Counted from the stretch's first letter, positions 8,252 to 18,007 are shown. The stretch: DNA of 64,000 nucleotides from Streptomyces zaomyceticus (GCF_014656215.1 NZ_BNBZ01000004.1:1-64000); one strand, 5' to 3'. Notes: generated from the sequence alone by a model not told the origin. Translations and numbers: made by a program.

Positions 8252-11200
8252 CTAGCCGTCCTGGGACTTGCCACTCGAACGAGTGGAGCCCGCCGACGCA
8301 CCCGCCTTGGCACCCACCGCTCCGGTGGACTTCGCCCCGGCCGACGGCGTCTCGAAAGACTCCAACGCCTCCAGCACGTCCTGGACACGGGAGATCTCGG
8401 CATTGATGTCCTTGCGGCGCCGCGCGAGAGTCTCCAGTTCGCGCTGACCGTCCTCGACCGTCTGCTCGGCCTCGGCCTGCGCCTCGGCTCTGATGCGCTC
8501 GGCCTCGGCCTTGATGCCCTCCGCCTCCGCGACGAGCGAGGCCTTCTTCTGCTCGGCCTCCTTGAGGAGCGCCTCGGCCTTGCGGACCGCGGCGATACGG
8601 ACCTTGCTCGCTTCCGAACTCGCGTCGGAGATCAGTTCCTTGGCCTTCGCCTCGGCCTCGGCGCGCTGCTCCGTCGCGGCCTTCACGAGGTTGTCGACCC
8701 GCTCGCCCGCCGTCTTCATCTGCTCGGCGCTCTCGCGGCGCGCACGCTCGTGCAGCTCCTCGATCTCGCCCTCGACCCGACCGCGCAGCTCCTCGGCCCG
8801 CTCCCTTATGGCCGTCGCGTCGCCACGGGCCCCGACCAGCAGCTCGTCCGCGTCCGTGCGGGCCTTCTCCACCAGCGAGTTGCCCTCGACGGTCGCCTCG
8901 GCGACGATCCGCTCGGCCTCCTTGCGGGCCGCGCCGACCATCAGGTCCGCCTGCGACTCGGCCTCGGTGGTGGCGCGCAGCGCCTCCTCCTGGGCCTTGG
9001 CCATGAGCTGGTCCGCCTGCTCGGCCGCGTCCGAACGCTTCCGGGCACCGGCCTCCCGCGCCTCGTCGAGCGTCCGGTCCGCCTCCGCGCGGGCCTCCGA
9101 GCGCATCTGCTCGGCCGCCGCCTCGGCGTCCGCCTTGAGCCGCTCCGACTCGGTACGGATCCGCTCGGCGTCCTGGCGGGCGGAGCCCACCGTCGCCTCG
9201 GCCTCGCCGCGCGCGTCCGCCGTGAGGGCGTCGGCGAGCTCGATCGCCTCGCGGGTGACCCGCTCGGCCTCCGCGTTCGCCTCGCGGGTGACGCGCTCGG
9301 CCTCGCTCGTGGCTTCGGCGAGGAGCGCGTCGGCCTGCTCGGCGGCGTCGCTCCGGCGCTTGTCGGCGGCCTTGCGGGCCTCGTCGAGGACCTGCTCGCC
9401 GTCGGCGAGGGCCGCGTTGCGCAGGGCCTGCGCGTGCGCCTCCCCGTCGACCTTGACCTGCTCGGCCTCGGTACGGAGCCGCCGCGCGTCCTGCTCGGTG
9501 GTCTCCATGAGCTCGACCGCCTCGGCGGTGAGCCGCTCGGCCTCCGCGTTCGCCTCGCGGGTGACCCGCTCGGCCTCGCTCGTGGCCTCGGCGAGGAGCG
9601 CGTCGGCCTGCTCGGCCGCGTCGCCGCGGCGCTTGTCGGCGGCCTTGCGGGCCTCGTCGAGGACCTGCTCGCCGTCGGCGACCGCCGCCGCCCGCAGTGC
9701 CTCCGCGTGCGCCTCCCCGTCGACCTTGACCTGCTCGGCCTCGGTACGGAGCCGCCGCGCGTCCTGCTCGGCGGTCTCCATGAGCTCGACCGCCTCGGCG
9801 GTGAGCCGCTCGGCCTCCGCGTTCGCCTCGCGGGTGACCCGCTCGGCCTCGCTCGTGGCCTCGGCGAGGAGCGCGTCGGCCTGCTCGGCCGCGTCGCCGC
9901 GGCGCTTGTCCGCGGCCTTGCGGGCCTCGTCCAGGACCTGCTCCGCCTCGGCGGCGATCCGGTCCGCCTCCGTGCGGGCCTCGCCGACGACCGACTCGGC
10001 GCGCTCGGCGGCCTCCGAACGGATCCGGTTCGCGTCCTCGCGGGAGTCGGCCCGGGTGCGGGCCGCGTCCTGCTCGGCCGAGGCGAGTGAATCCGTCACC
10101 TCGGTCCGTACCCGCTGCGCGTACTCGGCGGTGTCCGCCCGCAGCTTCTCCGACTCGGCGATCGCGTCCGTGACCGTCCGCTCGGCCAGCGCCTTCGCGG
10201 CCTCGGTCTCCTCCTGGGCACGCGCCCGGGTGCGGCCGGCGTCCTCGGCCGCCCGCTCCCGCTCCTCGTACGCGTCGGCGCGGACCCGGTCCGCCTCCTC
10301 CTGCGCCTCGTTCCGCGTCCGCTCCGCCGCGTGCTCGGCGGCGCTGCGCAGCCCGGAGACCTCCTCCTCGGCCTGCTCCCGCAGACCCGCGACCGAGTCC
10401 CGGACCTCCTGGGCGGCTCGCGAGGCGGTGGTGACCATCTCGGTCGCCCGGGTGTCCGCCTCCTCGACCAGGCGCTGCGCCTCGGTCTGCGCCTCCTCGA
10501 CGCGCTTTCGGGCGGCGGCGAGGAGTTCCTCGGACTGTTCGCGGGCGTGCTCGCGCTCCCGGCCGGCATCGGAACGGGCCGACTCCAGGGTCGACTCGGC
10601 CTCGCGGCGGCGCCGGACGGCCTCCTCCTGCGCGGCGGCCAGCGCCTCGGCGGCCTCGGTGGCGACCCGCTCGGCGGCGGCGGCGGCCTCGGCCCGTACC
10701 CGGTCGGCGTTCTCCTGGGCCTCCGAGCGCAGCCGCTCGGCCTCCTCGGCCGCCTCCGTGCGGAGCCGTACGGCAGCGGTCTCCGCCTCCGTACGGGTGC
10801 CGGACGCGTCCGACGCGGCCTCGGCGCGCAGCCGCTCGGCCTCCTGCTCGGCCTGCGCCTGGAGGGTCCGGATGCGCTCGGCGGCCTCGGTCCGCAGCCG
10901 CTCCGTCTCCTCGGCGGCCTCCCGCCGGATCAGCTCTCCCTCGGCACGCGCGTCGGTGAGTTCCTCACCGGCGGCCGCGACCTTCGCCTCGGCGTCGGTG
11001 TGCAGCCGGGTCAGCTCCTCGGCGGCCTCCGCGCGGCGGGCCTCGGCGGCCCGCTCGGCGTCGGCACGCAGCCCGGCGGCGGCCTGCTCGGCCGCGCCCT
11101 TCACCGACTCGGCCTGCTCCTCGGCCTCGACGCGCAGCCGCTCGGCCTCGGCGCGGGTGCGCTCCAGGGTCTCCTCGGCCTGCGTCCGGAGCGTCTGGGC

Positions 11201-12754
11201 GCGCTCGACGGCCTCCGACTTGACCCGCTCGCTCTCGGCGCCGGCCTTGGTCCGCAGCTCCTCGGCGTCCGTACGGGCCTTGGTGAGCAGCGTCTCGGCG
11301 GTGCTGGCCGCCTCCTCGATCTGCTGGACGGCCTCACGGCGGGCCTCGCCACGGATCCGCTCGCCCTCCGCGATGGCCTCGGCGCGCAGGCCCTCGGCCT
11401 CGCCGCGCAGTCGCCGTGCCTCCTCCTGGAGCTCGACGGTCTTGGCGCGGTACTCCTTGGTGTCGTCCTTCGCCGAACCGAGCAGCTCGTCGGCCTGCTC
11501 CTCGGCCTGGGAACGCAGCCGGTCGATCTCGGCCTCGGCCTCGCGGCGGATCCGCTCGGCCTCCTCGGAGGCCTTGCGGGTGGTCTCGCGGGCGTCGTCG
11601 GACGCCTTGGTGAGGATCTCCTCGGCGTTGCGCGCGGCCTTGGCGAGCGCGGCGGCGGAGTCCTCGGCGGCGGCCGTACGGGCCTTGTCGGAGGCCTCGG
11701 TGACCAGCTTCTCGGCCTCGGCGGTCGCCTCGCGGAGCTTCTCCTCGGCCTCGGCCTTGAGGGCCTCGGCGTCCTTGGTGGCCTCGCCGACGAGCCGGGC
11801 GATCTCCGTCTTGGCGGTCCGCGTCCGCTGCTCGTTGACCGACTCGGCGGTGGCGAGCTGCTTGGCGGCCGCGTCCTTGGCCTCGGTGAGGGCCTTCTCG
11901 GCCTCGGCGCGGGCGGCGCGGAGCTTCTCCTCGGCCTCCTGCATGCGCTGCTCGGCGGCGCGGGAGAGCTCGGTGGCCTGCCGGCGGGCCTGGTCGGTCT
12001 CGGCGGTGGTGGTGGTGCGGAGCTGCTCGGCGTGGCTGGTGGCCTCCTGCGCCTGGCTGGAGGCGGCGCCGAGGAGCCGCTCGGCGTCCTTGCGGGCGCG
12101 CAGCAGAATCGCTTCGGCCTCGGCACGGGCGGCCTCGGCCTCGGTGCCGACGCGGCGGCTGGTCTCCTCGGCGAGCCGGGTGGCCTCGGCGCGGGCGGTG
12201 GCCAGCGACTGCTCGGCCTCCGCGCGGGACTCCTCCAGCAGGCGGCGGGCCTGGGACTCGGTGCGGGCGCGCAGCTGCTCGGCCCAGGCGACGTTCTCGT
12301 TGACGTGCGCCTCGACGGTCTGCCGGCGCTCGCTGAGCTCCTGGTCCAGCTGCTGGCGGCGCTGCACGGCCTCGTTGTGCAGCTCGGCCTGGAGCCGAGA
12401 CTGGTGCTCCGCGTGCTCCTGGAGGATCCGCTGTGTCTGGGCGCGGGCCTCGCGCAGCTCGCGCTCGGCGTCCTGCCGCAGCTGCTCGGCCTGCGCCTGC
12501 GCGTTCCGCAGCAGCTGCTCGGCCTGGTAGCCGATGTCCGCGCTGTCGTAGGCGGGCCGGGACGCGATGGTGCGGCGCGCCTCGTGGAGCTTGGCGCGCA
12601 ACACCTCGACCTGATACCCGAGGTCCTCGGCGTGCTGGACGGCCTTCTCGCGCTCGGTCTTCAGCCGGTCCATCTCGGCTTCGAACCTGGCGAGATGGTC
12701 GTCTTCAGCTCGGTGGCTCTCCTGGCGTTCGTAGCCCCGCACTGCGCGGTCCAT
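8252..12754 (-). CDS. scy: Scy, giant coiled-coil polarity protein
   Basis: A 1500-residue, almost entirely alpha-helical coiled-coil protein. It organises the tip complex with DivIVA and FilP and controls polarised growth and branching in Streptomyces. The head RGYERQESHRAEDDHLARF and the following AEMDRLKTEREKAVQHAEDLGYQVEVL block look DivIVA-like; the rest is long Glu/Ala/Arg repeats. S. coelicolor Scy is about 1326 residues by memory, so this copy is longer. Part of the excess is a 91-residue unit present nearly three times (DNA 9240-9943). The true start may be ATG 12754 or the GTG four codons later. It is followed by filP. Confidence 0.95.
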   Translation of the reverse strand: MDRAVRGYERQESHRAEDDHLARFEAEMDRLKTEREKAVQHAEDLGYQVEVLRAKLHEARRTIASRPAYDSADIGYQAEQLLRNAQAQAEQLRQDAERELREARAQTQRILQEHAEHQSRLQAELHNEAVQRRQQLDQELSERRQTVEAHVNENVAWAEQLRARTESQARRLLEESRAEAEQSLATARAEATRLAEETSRRVGTEAEAARAEAEAILLRARKDAERLLGAASSQAQEATSHAEQLRTTTTAETDQARRQATELSRAAEQRMQEAEEKLRAARAEAEKALTEAKDAAAKQLATAESVNEQRTRTAKTEIARLVGEATKDAEALKAEAEEKLREATAEAEKLVTEASDKARTAAAEDSAAALAKAARNAEEILTKASDDARETTRKASEEAERIRREAEAEIDRLRSQAEEQADELLGSAKDDTKEYRAKTVELQEEARRLRGEAEGLRAEAIAEGERIRGEARREAVQQIEEAASTAETLLTKARTDAEELRTKAGAESERVKSEAVERAQTLRTQAEETLERTRAEAERLRVEAEEQAESVKGAAEQAAAGLRADAERAAEARRAEAAEELTRLHTDAEAKVAAAGEELTDARAEGELIRREAAEETERLRTEAAERIRTLQAQAEQEAERLRAEAASDASGTRTEAETAAVRLRTEAAEEAERLRSEAQENADRVRAEAAAAAERVATEAAEALAAAQEEAVRRRREAESTLESARSDAGREREHAREQSEELLAAARKRVEEAQTEAQRLVEEADTRATEMVTTASRAAQEVRDSVAGLREQAEEEVSGLRSAAEHAAERTRNEAQEEADRVRADAYEERERAAEDAGRTRARAQEETEAAKALAERTVTDAIAESEKLRADTAEYAQRVRTEVTDSLASAEQDAARTRADSREDANRIRSEAAERAESVVGEARTEADRIAAEAEQVLDEARKAADKRRGDAAEQADALLAEATSEAERVTREANAEAERLTAEAVELMETAEQDARRLRTEAEQVKVDGEAHAEALRAAAVADGEQVLDEARKAADKRRGDAAEQADALLAEATSEAERVTREANAEAERLTAEAVELMETTEQDARRLRTEAEQVKVDGEAHAQALRNAALADGEQVLDEARKAADKRRSDAAEQADALLAEATSEAERVTREANAEAERVTREAIELADALTADARGEAEATVGSARQDAERIRTESERLKADAEAAAEQMRSEARAEADRTLDEAREAGARKRSDAAEQADQLMAKAQEEALRATTEAESQADLMVGAARKEAERIVAEATVEGNSLVEKARTDADELLVGARGDATAIRERAEELRGRVEGEIEELHERARRESAEQMKTAGERVDNLVKAATEQRAEAEAKAKELISDASSEASKVRIAAVRKAEALLKEAEQKKASLVAEAEGIKAEAERIRAEAQAEAEQTVEDGQRELETLARRRKDINAEISRVQDVLEALESFETPSAGAKSTGAVGAKAGASAGSTRSSGKSQDG
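9240..9943 (-). repeat. 273-bp in-frame tandem repeats inside scy
   Basis: Copies start (coding sense) at 9943, 9670 and 9397 with an exact 273-bp period. The first two are nearly identical (91 residues beginning EQVLDEARKAADKRR); the third diverges after about 50 residues. Near-identity at DNA level indicates recent duplication or gene conversion. Confidence 0.92.
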
Positions 12755-12928
12755 CCTTCCCCGAGCTCTTCGAGCAGGGGAGACCCCAACCCTGGTCGCA
12801 ACTCCGACGAGCCGCCCTCACGGCCGAGGACGGACCCCCGGGGAATCGTGGCAGATCGGACGACCCCGACATCCCGACTTCGGTGCCACGCGGAGCGGCC
12901 CCGACCGGCCCCGGCCCGGAGTCGCCCA

Positions 12929-12934
12929 CTCTAC
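12929..12934 (-). promoter_or_regulatory. Possible -10 box for scy
   Basis: TAGAGT on the minus strand, about 175 bp upstream of scy, in the only gap before mce. The -35 region is weak. The remaining ~200 bp gap holds no other feature. Confidence 0.25.
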
Positions 12935-12953
12935 CGGGCCAGGAATCCGGTGG

Positions 12954-13406
12954 TCAGTGCTCCGCTGAGGAGTGGTCAGCGGAGGGCTTGGCCGAGGTGA
13001 CCAGTTCCGTGAGGACACCGTGGGTGTCCTTGGGGTGGAGGAAGGTGATCCGGGAGCCCATGGAGCCGATCCGCGGCTCGTCGTAGAGGACCCGGATGTC
13101 CTTGGAACGGATGGCCTCGGCGTCGCCGTCGACGTCCGCCGTGCCGAAGGCGATGTGGTGCACGCCCTCGCCGTTCTTGGCGAGCCACTTGCCCACCGCC
13201 GAGTCCTCCCGGGTCGGCTCCAGGAGCTGGAGGTAGGAGGACCCGCCGTCCGAGGTGTCGTTGATCTTGAGCATGGCCTCGCGGACGCCCTGCTCCTCGT
13301 TGACCTCGGAGTGGAAGACCTCGAAACCGTACGTCGCACGGTAGAACTCGACAGTCTTGTCCAGGTCGAAACAGGCGATCCCGATGTGGTCGATTCGCGT
13401 CAGCAT
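12954..13406 (-). CDS. mce: Methylmalonyl-CoA epimerase
   Basis: A 150-residue vicinal-oxygen-chelate protein that interconverts the (R)- and (S)-epimers of methylmalonyl-CoA. It starts LTRIDHIGIACFDLD, with a metal His in IDHIG; further ligands are expected in GVHHIAFGT (residues ~80-90) and LTELV (Glu). ATG 13406 follows GGAGGC. It is divergent from the thiolase and meaB genes. A perfect 9-bp hairpin (12960-12984) overlaps its last codons. With meaB and the mutase at 30202 it serves propionate, odd-chain and branched-chain acyl-CoA metabolism and supplies polyketide extender units. Confidence 0.95.
   Translation of the reverse strand: MLTRIDHIGIACFDLDKTVEFYRATYGFEVFHSEVNEEQGVREAMLKINDTSDGGSSYLQLLEPTREDSAVGKWLAKNGEGVHHIAFGTADVDGDAEAIRSKDIRVLYDEPRIGSMGSRITFLHPKDTHGVLTELVTSAKPSADHSSAEH
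12960..12984 (-). terminator. Hairpin overlapping the 3' end of mce
   Basis: CTCCGCTGA, 7-nt loop, TCAGCGGAG. The stem is wholly within the final codons of mce; it may protect or terminate the transcript. Confidence 0.45.
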
Positions 13407-13543
13407 GCCTCCAGTGCAACGCCGGGAGGGTGGTTACGCAACGTGCGCGCCGTCACACCGGCTGCCCGGTGACCGCGCGAGCCGCGCCTCAGTACATTGG
13501 CGGTAAACCCTCGTTCACTTCTCATCCCTAGGGGCCGTGCCTC

Positions 13544-14746
13544 ATGTCTGGAACGACCGGTACCACCTCAGTGATCGTCGCGGGCGCCCGCACGCCCATG
13601 GGTCGCCTCCTCGGCTCGCTCAAGTCCTTCTCGGGCGCCGAGCTCGGCGGCTTCGCCATCAAGGCCGCGCTCGACCGGGCCGGCATCGGCGGCGACCAGG
13701 TGCAGTACGTGATCATGGGCCAGGTGCTCCAGGCGGGCGCCGGCCAGATCCCCGCCCGCCAGGCCGCCGTCAAGGCCGGCATCCCGATGAACGTCCCCGC
13801 GCTCACCATCAACAAGGTGTGCCTCTCGGGTCTCGACGCGATCGCCCTCGCGGACCAGCTGATCCGCGCCGGCGAGTTCGACGTGGTCGTCGCCGGCGGC
13901 CAGGAGTCGATGACCAACGCCCCGCACCTGCTCCCGAAGTCCCGTGAGGGCTTCAAGTACGGCGCCATCGAGATGCTCGACGCCATGGCGTACGACGGCC
14001 TCACCGACGCCTTCGAGAACATCGCCATGGGCGAGTCCACGGAGAAGCACAACAGCCGCCTGGGCATCCAGCGCCCCGAGCAGGACGAGATCGCCGCCCT
14101 CTCGCACCAGCGCGCCGCCGCCGCCCAGAAGAACGGCATCTTCGAGGCCGAGATCACCCCGGTCGAGATCCCGCAGCGCAAGGGCGAGCCGGTCGTCTTC
14201 TCCAAGGACGAGGGCATCCGCGCGGAGACCACCGCCGAGTCCCTCGGCAAGCTCCGCCCGGCCTTCGCCAAGGACGGCACCATCACCGCCGGCACCTCCT
14301 CGCAGATCTCCGACGGCGCCGCCGCCGTCGTCGTGATGAGCAAGGCCAAGGCCGAGGAGCTCGGTCTGGAGTGGATCGCCGAGATCGGTGCCCACGGCAA
14401 CGTCGCGGGCCCGGACAACTCGCTCCAGTCGCAGCCGTCCAACGCGATCCTGCACGCCCTCAAGAAGGAGGGCCTGACCGTCGAGGACCTCGACCTCATC
14501 GAGATCAACGAGGCCTTCGCCGCGGTCGCCGTCCAGTCAATGAAGGACCTCGGCGTTACCCCCGAGAAGGTGAACGTCAACGGTGGCGCCATCGCCCTCG
14601 GCCACCCCATCGGCATGTCCGGCGCCCGTGTGGTGCTGCACCTGGCCCTGGAGCTCAAGCGGCGCGGCGGCGGCATCGGCGCGGCCGCCCTCTGCGGCGG
14701 CGGCGGTCAGGGCGACGCGCTGATCGTCCGCGTGTCCGGCAAGTAA
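13544..14746 (+). CDS. Acetyl-CoA C-acetyltransferase (thiolase)
   Basis: A 400-residue thiolase that condenses or cleaves acetyl-CoA/acetoacetyl-CoA. The nucleophilic Cys is C93 in KVCLSG, the catalytic His is H354 in [10 protein letters not shown] and the second Cys is C384 in LCGGGG; NEAFA precedes them. Full family length, cytoplasmic. It sits 24 bp upstream of meaB on the same strand, a likely operon, and is divergent from mce. Only a weak AGGGG ribosome site precedes ATG 13544. Confidence 0.95.
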   Translation: MSGTTGTTSVIVAGARTPMGRLLGSLKSFSGAELGGFAIKAALDRAGIGGDQVQYVIMGQVLQAGAGQIPARQAAVKAGIPMNVPALTINKVCLSGLDAIALADQLIRAGEFDVVVAGGQESMTNAPHLLPKSREGFKYGAIEMLDAMAYDGLTDAFENIAMGESTEKHNSRLGIQRPEQDEIAALSHQRAAAAQKNGIFEAEITPVEIPQRKGEPVVFSKDEGIRAETTAESLGKLRPAFAKDGTITAGTSSQISDGAAAVVVMSKAKAEELGLEWIAEIGAHGNVAGPDNSLQSQPSNAILHALKKEGLTVEDLDLIEINEAFAAVAVQSMKDLGVTPEKVNVNGGAIALGHPIGMSGARVVLHLALELKRRGGGIGAAALCGGGGQGDALIVRVSGK

Positions 14747-14770
14747 GCACCCAACCGAGGAGCAGCGCAG

Positions 14771-15727
14771 ATGGTGGACGTCCCCGAACTCGTCGCCCAG
14801 GCACGGGAGGGCAGGCCGCGGGCCGTGGCCCGGCTGATCTCGCTCGTGGAGGGGGCGTCCCCGCAGCTGCGCGAGGTGATGGCGGCGCTCGCGCCGCTGA
14901 CCGGCGGCGCGTACGTGGTGGGTCTGACGGGCTCGCCCGGTGTCGGCAAGTCCACGTCGACGTCCGCGCTGGTCTCGGCCTACCGGCGGGCGGGCAAGCG
15001 GGTCGGCGTCCTGGCCGTCGACCCCTCGTCCCCCTTCAGCGGCGGGGCGCTGCTCGGCGACCGGGTCCGGATGTCGGAGCACGCCTCCGACCCGGGGGTC
15101 TACATCCGCTCCATGGCGACCCGGGGCCACCTCGGCGGCCTCGCCTGGTCCGCCCCGCAGGCCATCCGCGTCCTGGACGCGGCCGGCTGCGAGGTGATCC
15201 TGGTGGAGACGGTCGGCGTCGGCCAGTCCGAGGTCGAGATCGCCTCCCAGGCGGACACCTCGGTCGTCCTTCTCGCGCCGGGCATGGGCGACGGGATCCA
15301 GGCCGCGAAGGCGGGCATCCTGGAGATCGGCGACGTGTACGTGGTGAACAAGGCCGACCGGGACGGCGCGGACGCCACCGCCCGTGAGCTCAACCACATG
15401 CTGGGTCTGGGCGAGGCGCGGGGCGCCGGTGACTGGCGGCCGCCGATCGTGAAGACGGTCGCGGCGCGCGCCGAGGGCATCGACGAGGTCGTGGAGGCCC
15501 TGGAGAAGCACCGCGCCTGGATGGAGGAGCACGGGGTCCTGGCGGAGCGCCGCCGGGCCCGTGCCGCCCGCGAGGTCGAGACCATCGCGGTCACGGCGCT
15601 GCGCGAGCGGATCGGCGACCTGCACGGCGACCGGCGTCTGGACGCGCTCGCGGAGCGGATCGTGGCGGGCGACCTCGACCCGTACGCGGCCTCGGACGAA
15701 CTGGTCGCGAGCCTGACGGGCAACTGA
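14771..15727 (+). CDS. meaB: Methylmalonyl-CoA mutase-associated GTPase MeaB
   Basis: A 318-residue G3E GTPase that protects and reloads B12-dependent acyl-CoA mutases with adenosylcobalamin. Visible elements: Walker A GSPGVGKS (54-61), VDPSSPFSGGALLGDR, the VETVGVGQSE switch region and the base-specificity motif NKAD (193-196). GAGGAG precedes ATG 14771. Its client mutase is probably the icmA-type protein at 30202 or a methylmalonyl-CoA mutase elsewhere. It is co-transcribed with the thiolase and ends at a clear terminator. Confidence 0.95.
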   Translation: MVDVPELVAQAREGRPRAVARLISLVEGASPQLREVMAALAPLTGGAYVVGLTGSPGVGKSTSTSALVSAYRRAGKRVGVLAVDPSSPFSGGALLGDRVRMSEHASDPGVYIRSMATRGHLGGLAWSAPQAIRVLDAAGCEVILVETVGVGQSEVEIASQADTSVVLLAPGMGDGIQAAKAGILEIGDVYVVNKADRDGADATARELNHMLGLGEARGAGDWRPPIVKTVAARAEGIDEVVEALEKHRAWMEEHGVLAERRRARAAREVETIAVTALRERIGDLHGDRRLDALAERIVAGDLDPYAASDELVASLTGN

Positions 15728-15754
15728 GCGGCGTTCGGCGCGCACACGGACGGC

Positions 15755-15789
15755 GAAGGGCCTCCCCGGGACGACCGGGGAGGCCCTTC
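15755..15789. terminator. Terminator after meaB
   Basis: A 15-bp perfect stem (GAAGGGCCTCCCCGG / CCGGGGAGGCCCTTC) around a short loop, followed by GGCTTTCG. Between it and the MarR stop at 15927 only short CGTCCGGAGCCGCCGC repeats are seen. Confidence 0.9.
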
Positions 15790-15926
15790 GGCTTTCGGTA
15801 CGGCTCCGACCGCGCGGGGCCGCACCCGTACGTCCGGAGCCGCCGCCAAGGCCCGCCGCTCGTGCGGGTACGTCCGGAGCCGCCGCTACGGCCTGCCGTG
15901 CCGTACCGGTGCGTCCACGGGCGCCG

Positions 15927-16403
15927 CTACGGCTTGCCGCGCCGTCCGCGCAGCTGCTCCGCGACCGGCTTCAGGGACTCGCGGAGGTCGCCGAGCGCCT
16001 CCGGGCCGATCTGGTCGATGAAGTGCTTGCGCACCGACTCGACGTGGTGCGGGGCGACCTTCTGCATGGTCTCCATGCCCTGGTCGGTCAGGACGGCGTA
16101 CAGCCCGCGCCGGTCGGACTCGCAGTTCTCCCGCCGGACGAGTCCGGCGTTCTCCATGCGGGTGATCTGGTGGGAGAGCCGGCTCTTCGACTGGAGGGTG
16201 GCCGCGGCGAGGTCGCTCATGCGCAACCGCCGCTCCGCCGACTCCGAGAGGTTCACCAGGATCTCGTAGTCGTTCATCGTCAGGCCGAAGGGCTGGAGGT
16301 CCCTCTCCAGCTGGTACGTCAGCATTCTGTTGACGTCCAGGAATGTGCGCCACGCACACTGCTCGGCGTCGGTGAGCCACGGGGTGGCGGTCTCGGTCTC
16401 CAT
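15927..16403 (-). CDS. MarR-family transcriptional regulator
   Basis: A 158-residue winged-helix regulator. The DNA-binding core spans residues ~50-115: MNDYEILVNL, then MSDLAAATLQSKSRLSHQITRME and the wing ENCESDRRG. Effector unknown. An inverted repeat overlaps its own promoter, and the ATG lies only 6 nt after a TAGAAT -10 box with no Shine-Dalgarno, so it is probably leaderless and autoregulated. The neighbouring AIM24 operon converges on the same strand, ending just upstream. Confidence 0.9.
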   Translation of the reverse strand: METETATPWLTDAEQCAWRTFLDVNRMLTYQLERDLQPFGLTMNDYEILVNLSESAERRLRMSDLAAATLQSKSRLSHQITRMENAGLVRRENCESDRRGLYAVLTDQGMETMQKVAPHHVESVRKHFIDQIGPEALGDLRESLKPVAEQLRGRRGKP

Positions 16404-16436
16404 ATATGGATTCTACCTAAGAAGTTGAATACTTGA
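16404..16436 (-). promoter_or_regulatory. Promoter and operator of the MarR gene
   Basis: On the minus strand a TAGAAT -10 box lies 6 nt before the ATG. TTCTACCT-N4-AGTTGAA (16411-16429) is an imperfect inverted repeat overlapping it, as expected of a MarR autoregulatory site. Confidence 0.55.
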
Positions 16437-16486
16437 CGAAGTCTGGGAGCGCACGTTCGAGTACGTCACCCTCCGCAGACTACCGC

Positions 16487-17272
16487 TCACAGACCGAAGC
16501 GACGCTGGAGGTCACCGAGCTGGCCGGGAAGGCGCGGTACCGATCCGGGCACACCCTGGCCGGAAGCGGGCGCTCCGTGGCCGCCGGGCACCCCCGCCTG
16601 CGCCGGAGGCGCGCCGATCGCCCGGTCGGCCATCAGCAGCTCCGTCGACTGGAGCAGAACGGTACCCGCTCCCACGAACTCGAACTGGTGCTCCTCGCCC
16701 GAGGTGCCGCCGATGCCCGTCAGGGCGCGGACGCCGCCCATCACGCCCGTCATGTAGCCGTGGTCGTAGTGGTGGCAGGGGGAGGGGCAGTCGGCCCAGC
16801 CGACCAGGGCCTGCGGGTCCACCCTCATCGGCGGCTCCATGAAGACCACCGGGCCGTTCGAGGCGGCCACGAACTTGCCGGTGCCGATCAGGGTCACGAA
16901 GCCCGGCACGATCGACTGCTTCAGCGCCAGGGTGGGCTGATAGGCGAGGAGGTTGCCGGAACGGATCGTCAGATTGCCCTGGTCCAGGTCGAACGAGTTC
17001 ACGTCGAAGGCCCGGTCCGCGAGCAGCATCTTCCCGCTGCCCTCGGCCACCACCCAGTCGCTCGCGTGCAGCGGCGAGTGGAAGGACGTCCGGACCAGCC
17101 GGTCGAGCCGTCCGTGGCCGATGCCGTTGAACTCGATCCGCCCGTAATAGGCGATCATCTTGCCCTTCTGCAGGAACCACTGGGAGCCCTTGAGCTCCAC
17201 GCAGAAGGTGTACGGGTTCACGTTGTCGTCCGACGGCAGAGTCGTCGGGTCGTGGATCACCGGGGTGCTCAC
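16487..17272 (-). CDS. AIM24-family protein (third of three)
   Basis: A 261-residue member of the AIM24/TRAP-like beta-barrel family. The family has no established enzymatic activity; bacterial members are poorly understood. Typical segments are KMIAYYGRIEF, KMLLADRAFDV, NLLAYQPTL and a repeated Gly-rich region; the C-terminus has a Pro/Gly/Ala-rich tail. The GTG start overlaps the stop of the upstream AIM24 gene (GTGA), so translation is coupled. Last gene of a three-gene operon of paralogues. Confidence 0.85.
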   Translation of the reverse strand: MSTPVIHDPTTLPSDDNVNPYTFCVELKGSQWFLQKGKMIAYYGRIEFNGIGHGRLDRLVRTSFHSPLHASDWVVAEGSGKMLLADRAFDVNSFDLDQGNLTIRSGNLLAYQPTLALKQSIVPGFVTLIGTGKFVAASNGPVVFMEPPMRVDPQALVGWADCPSPCHHYDHGYMTGVMGGVRALTGIGGTSGEEHQFEFVGAGTVLLQSTELLMADRAIGAPPAQAGVPGGHGAPASGQGVPGSVPRLPGQLGDLQRRFGL

Positions 17273-17919
17273 AGCTTCTCCTCCGAGGCCTGCACGTAGA
17301 CGGCGCCGCTGCCGCTCAGCTCCAGCTGGAACGCCTCGCCCGAGCCGCGTCCCACCATGTCGCGCCAGCCGAGCGCGGTGGAGAGCTTGTTCCGTACGTC
17401 GCCGTGGTGGGCCACGTACGCCTGCGGGTCCACGTGGACCGGGCGGCCCGGGGTGATCGGCAGCTCGACGACCCCGCCGTGCGCCATGACCGCGACCGCG
17501 CCGTGGCCCTTCAGGGTGGTGGTGAAGAGGCCCTGGCCGGACACCTGGCCGCGGACCATGCCCATGACCCCGCCCTGCGAGCCCATGAACATCGTGCCCT
17601 GCTCCAGCGTGCCGTCGAAGGCCAGCAGCCGGTCGGCCTCCACGTACAGGGTGTCGCCGGTCAGGCCGATCACCTGGATGTGGTGGCCGCCGTGACCGAA
17701 CATCACCGTGCCGTTGCCCTCGACGGTCATCAGCGGGGTCGCCTCGCCGGCCACCCGGCGGCCGATCATCGACATCAGGCCGCCCTGACCACCCGCCATG
17801 TTCGGCGTGAAAGTGACGTCGCCGCGGTACGCGAGCATCGCGCCACGCTGGCTGAACATCCGCTGTCCGGGAATGACGGTCGCCTCGACCATCTTCGAGT
17901 TGATCTCGCGGAACGGCAT
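17269..17919 (-). CDS. AIM24-family protein (second of three)
   Basis: A 216-residue AIM24 paralogue. Segments QRGAMLAYRGDVTF, GNGTVMFGHGGHHIQV and LEQGTMFMGSQGGVMGMVRGQ fit the family's repeated beta-strand pattern. The start MPFREINSKMVEA is fixed by GAGGAGGACTG directly upstream; the longer frame is not supported. It lies 88 bp after the first AIM24 gene and overlaps the third by 4 nt. Confidence 0.87.
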   Translation of the reverse strand: MPFREINSKMVEATVIPGQRMFSQRGAMLAYRGDVTFTPNMAGGQGGLMSMIGRRVAGEATPLMTVEGNGTVMFGHGGHHIQVIGLTGDTLYVEADRLLAFDGTLEQGTMFMGSQGGVMGMVRGQVSGQGLFTTTLKGHGAVAVMAHGGVVELPITPGRPVHVDPQAYVAHHGDVRNKLSTALGWRDMVGRGSGEAFQLELSGSGAVYVQASEEKL

Positions 17920-18007
17920 CAGTCCTCCTCGTTCGCTTCTCCGCCCGCGCGGCGCAGAGGTGCGGGCATCGTCGTCGTCTGCGGCCCGGAGGCCGCGCGT
18001 GCGACGC

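Noticed and set aside
9240..9943. Repeats in scy as a CRISPR-like array
   Set aside because: The period is 273 bp, in frame, with no spacers; they are protein-coding repeats.
8198..10090. Long plus-strand open frames through the scy region (also 8493-12530 and 10331-13000)
   Set aside because: They are antisense readings of the GC-rich, repetitive coiled-coil gene. They have repetitive Arg/Leu/Ser composition, no ribosome sites and no family resemblance.
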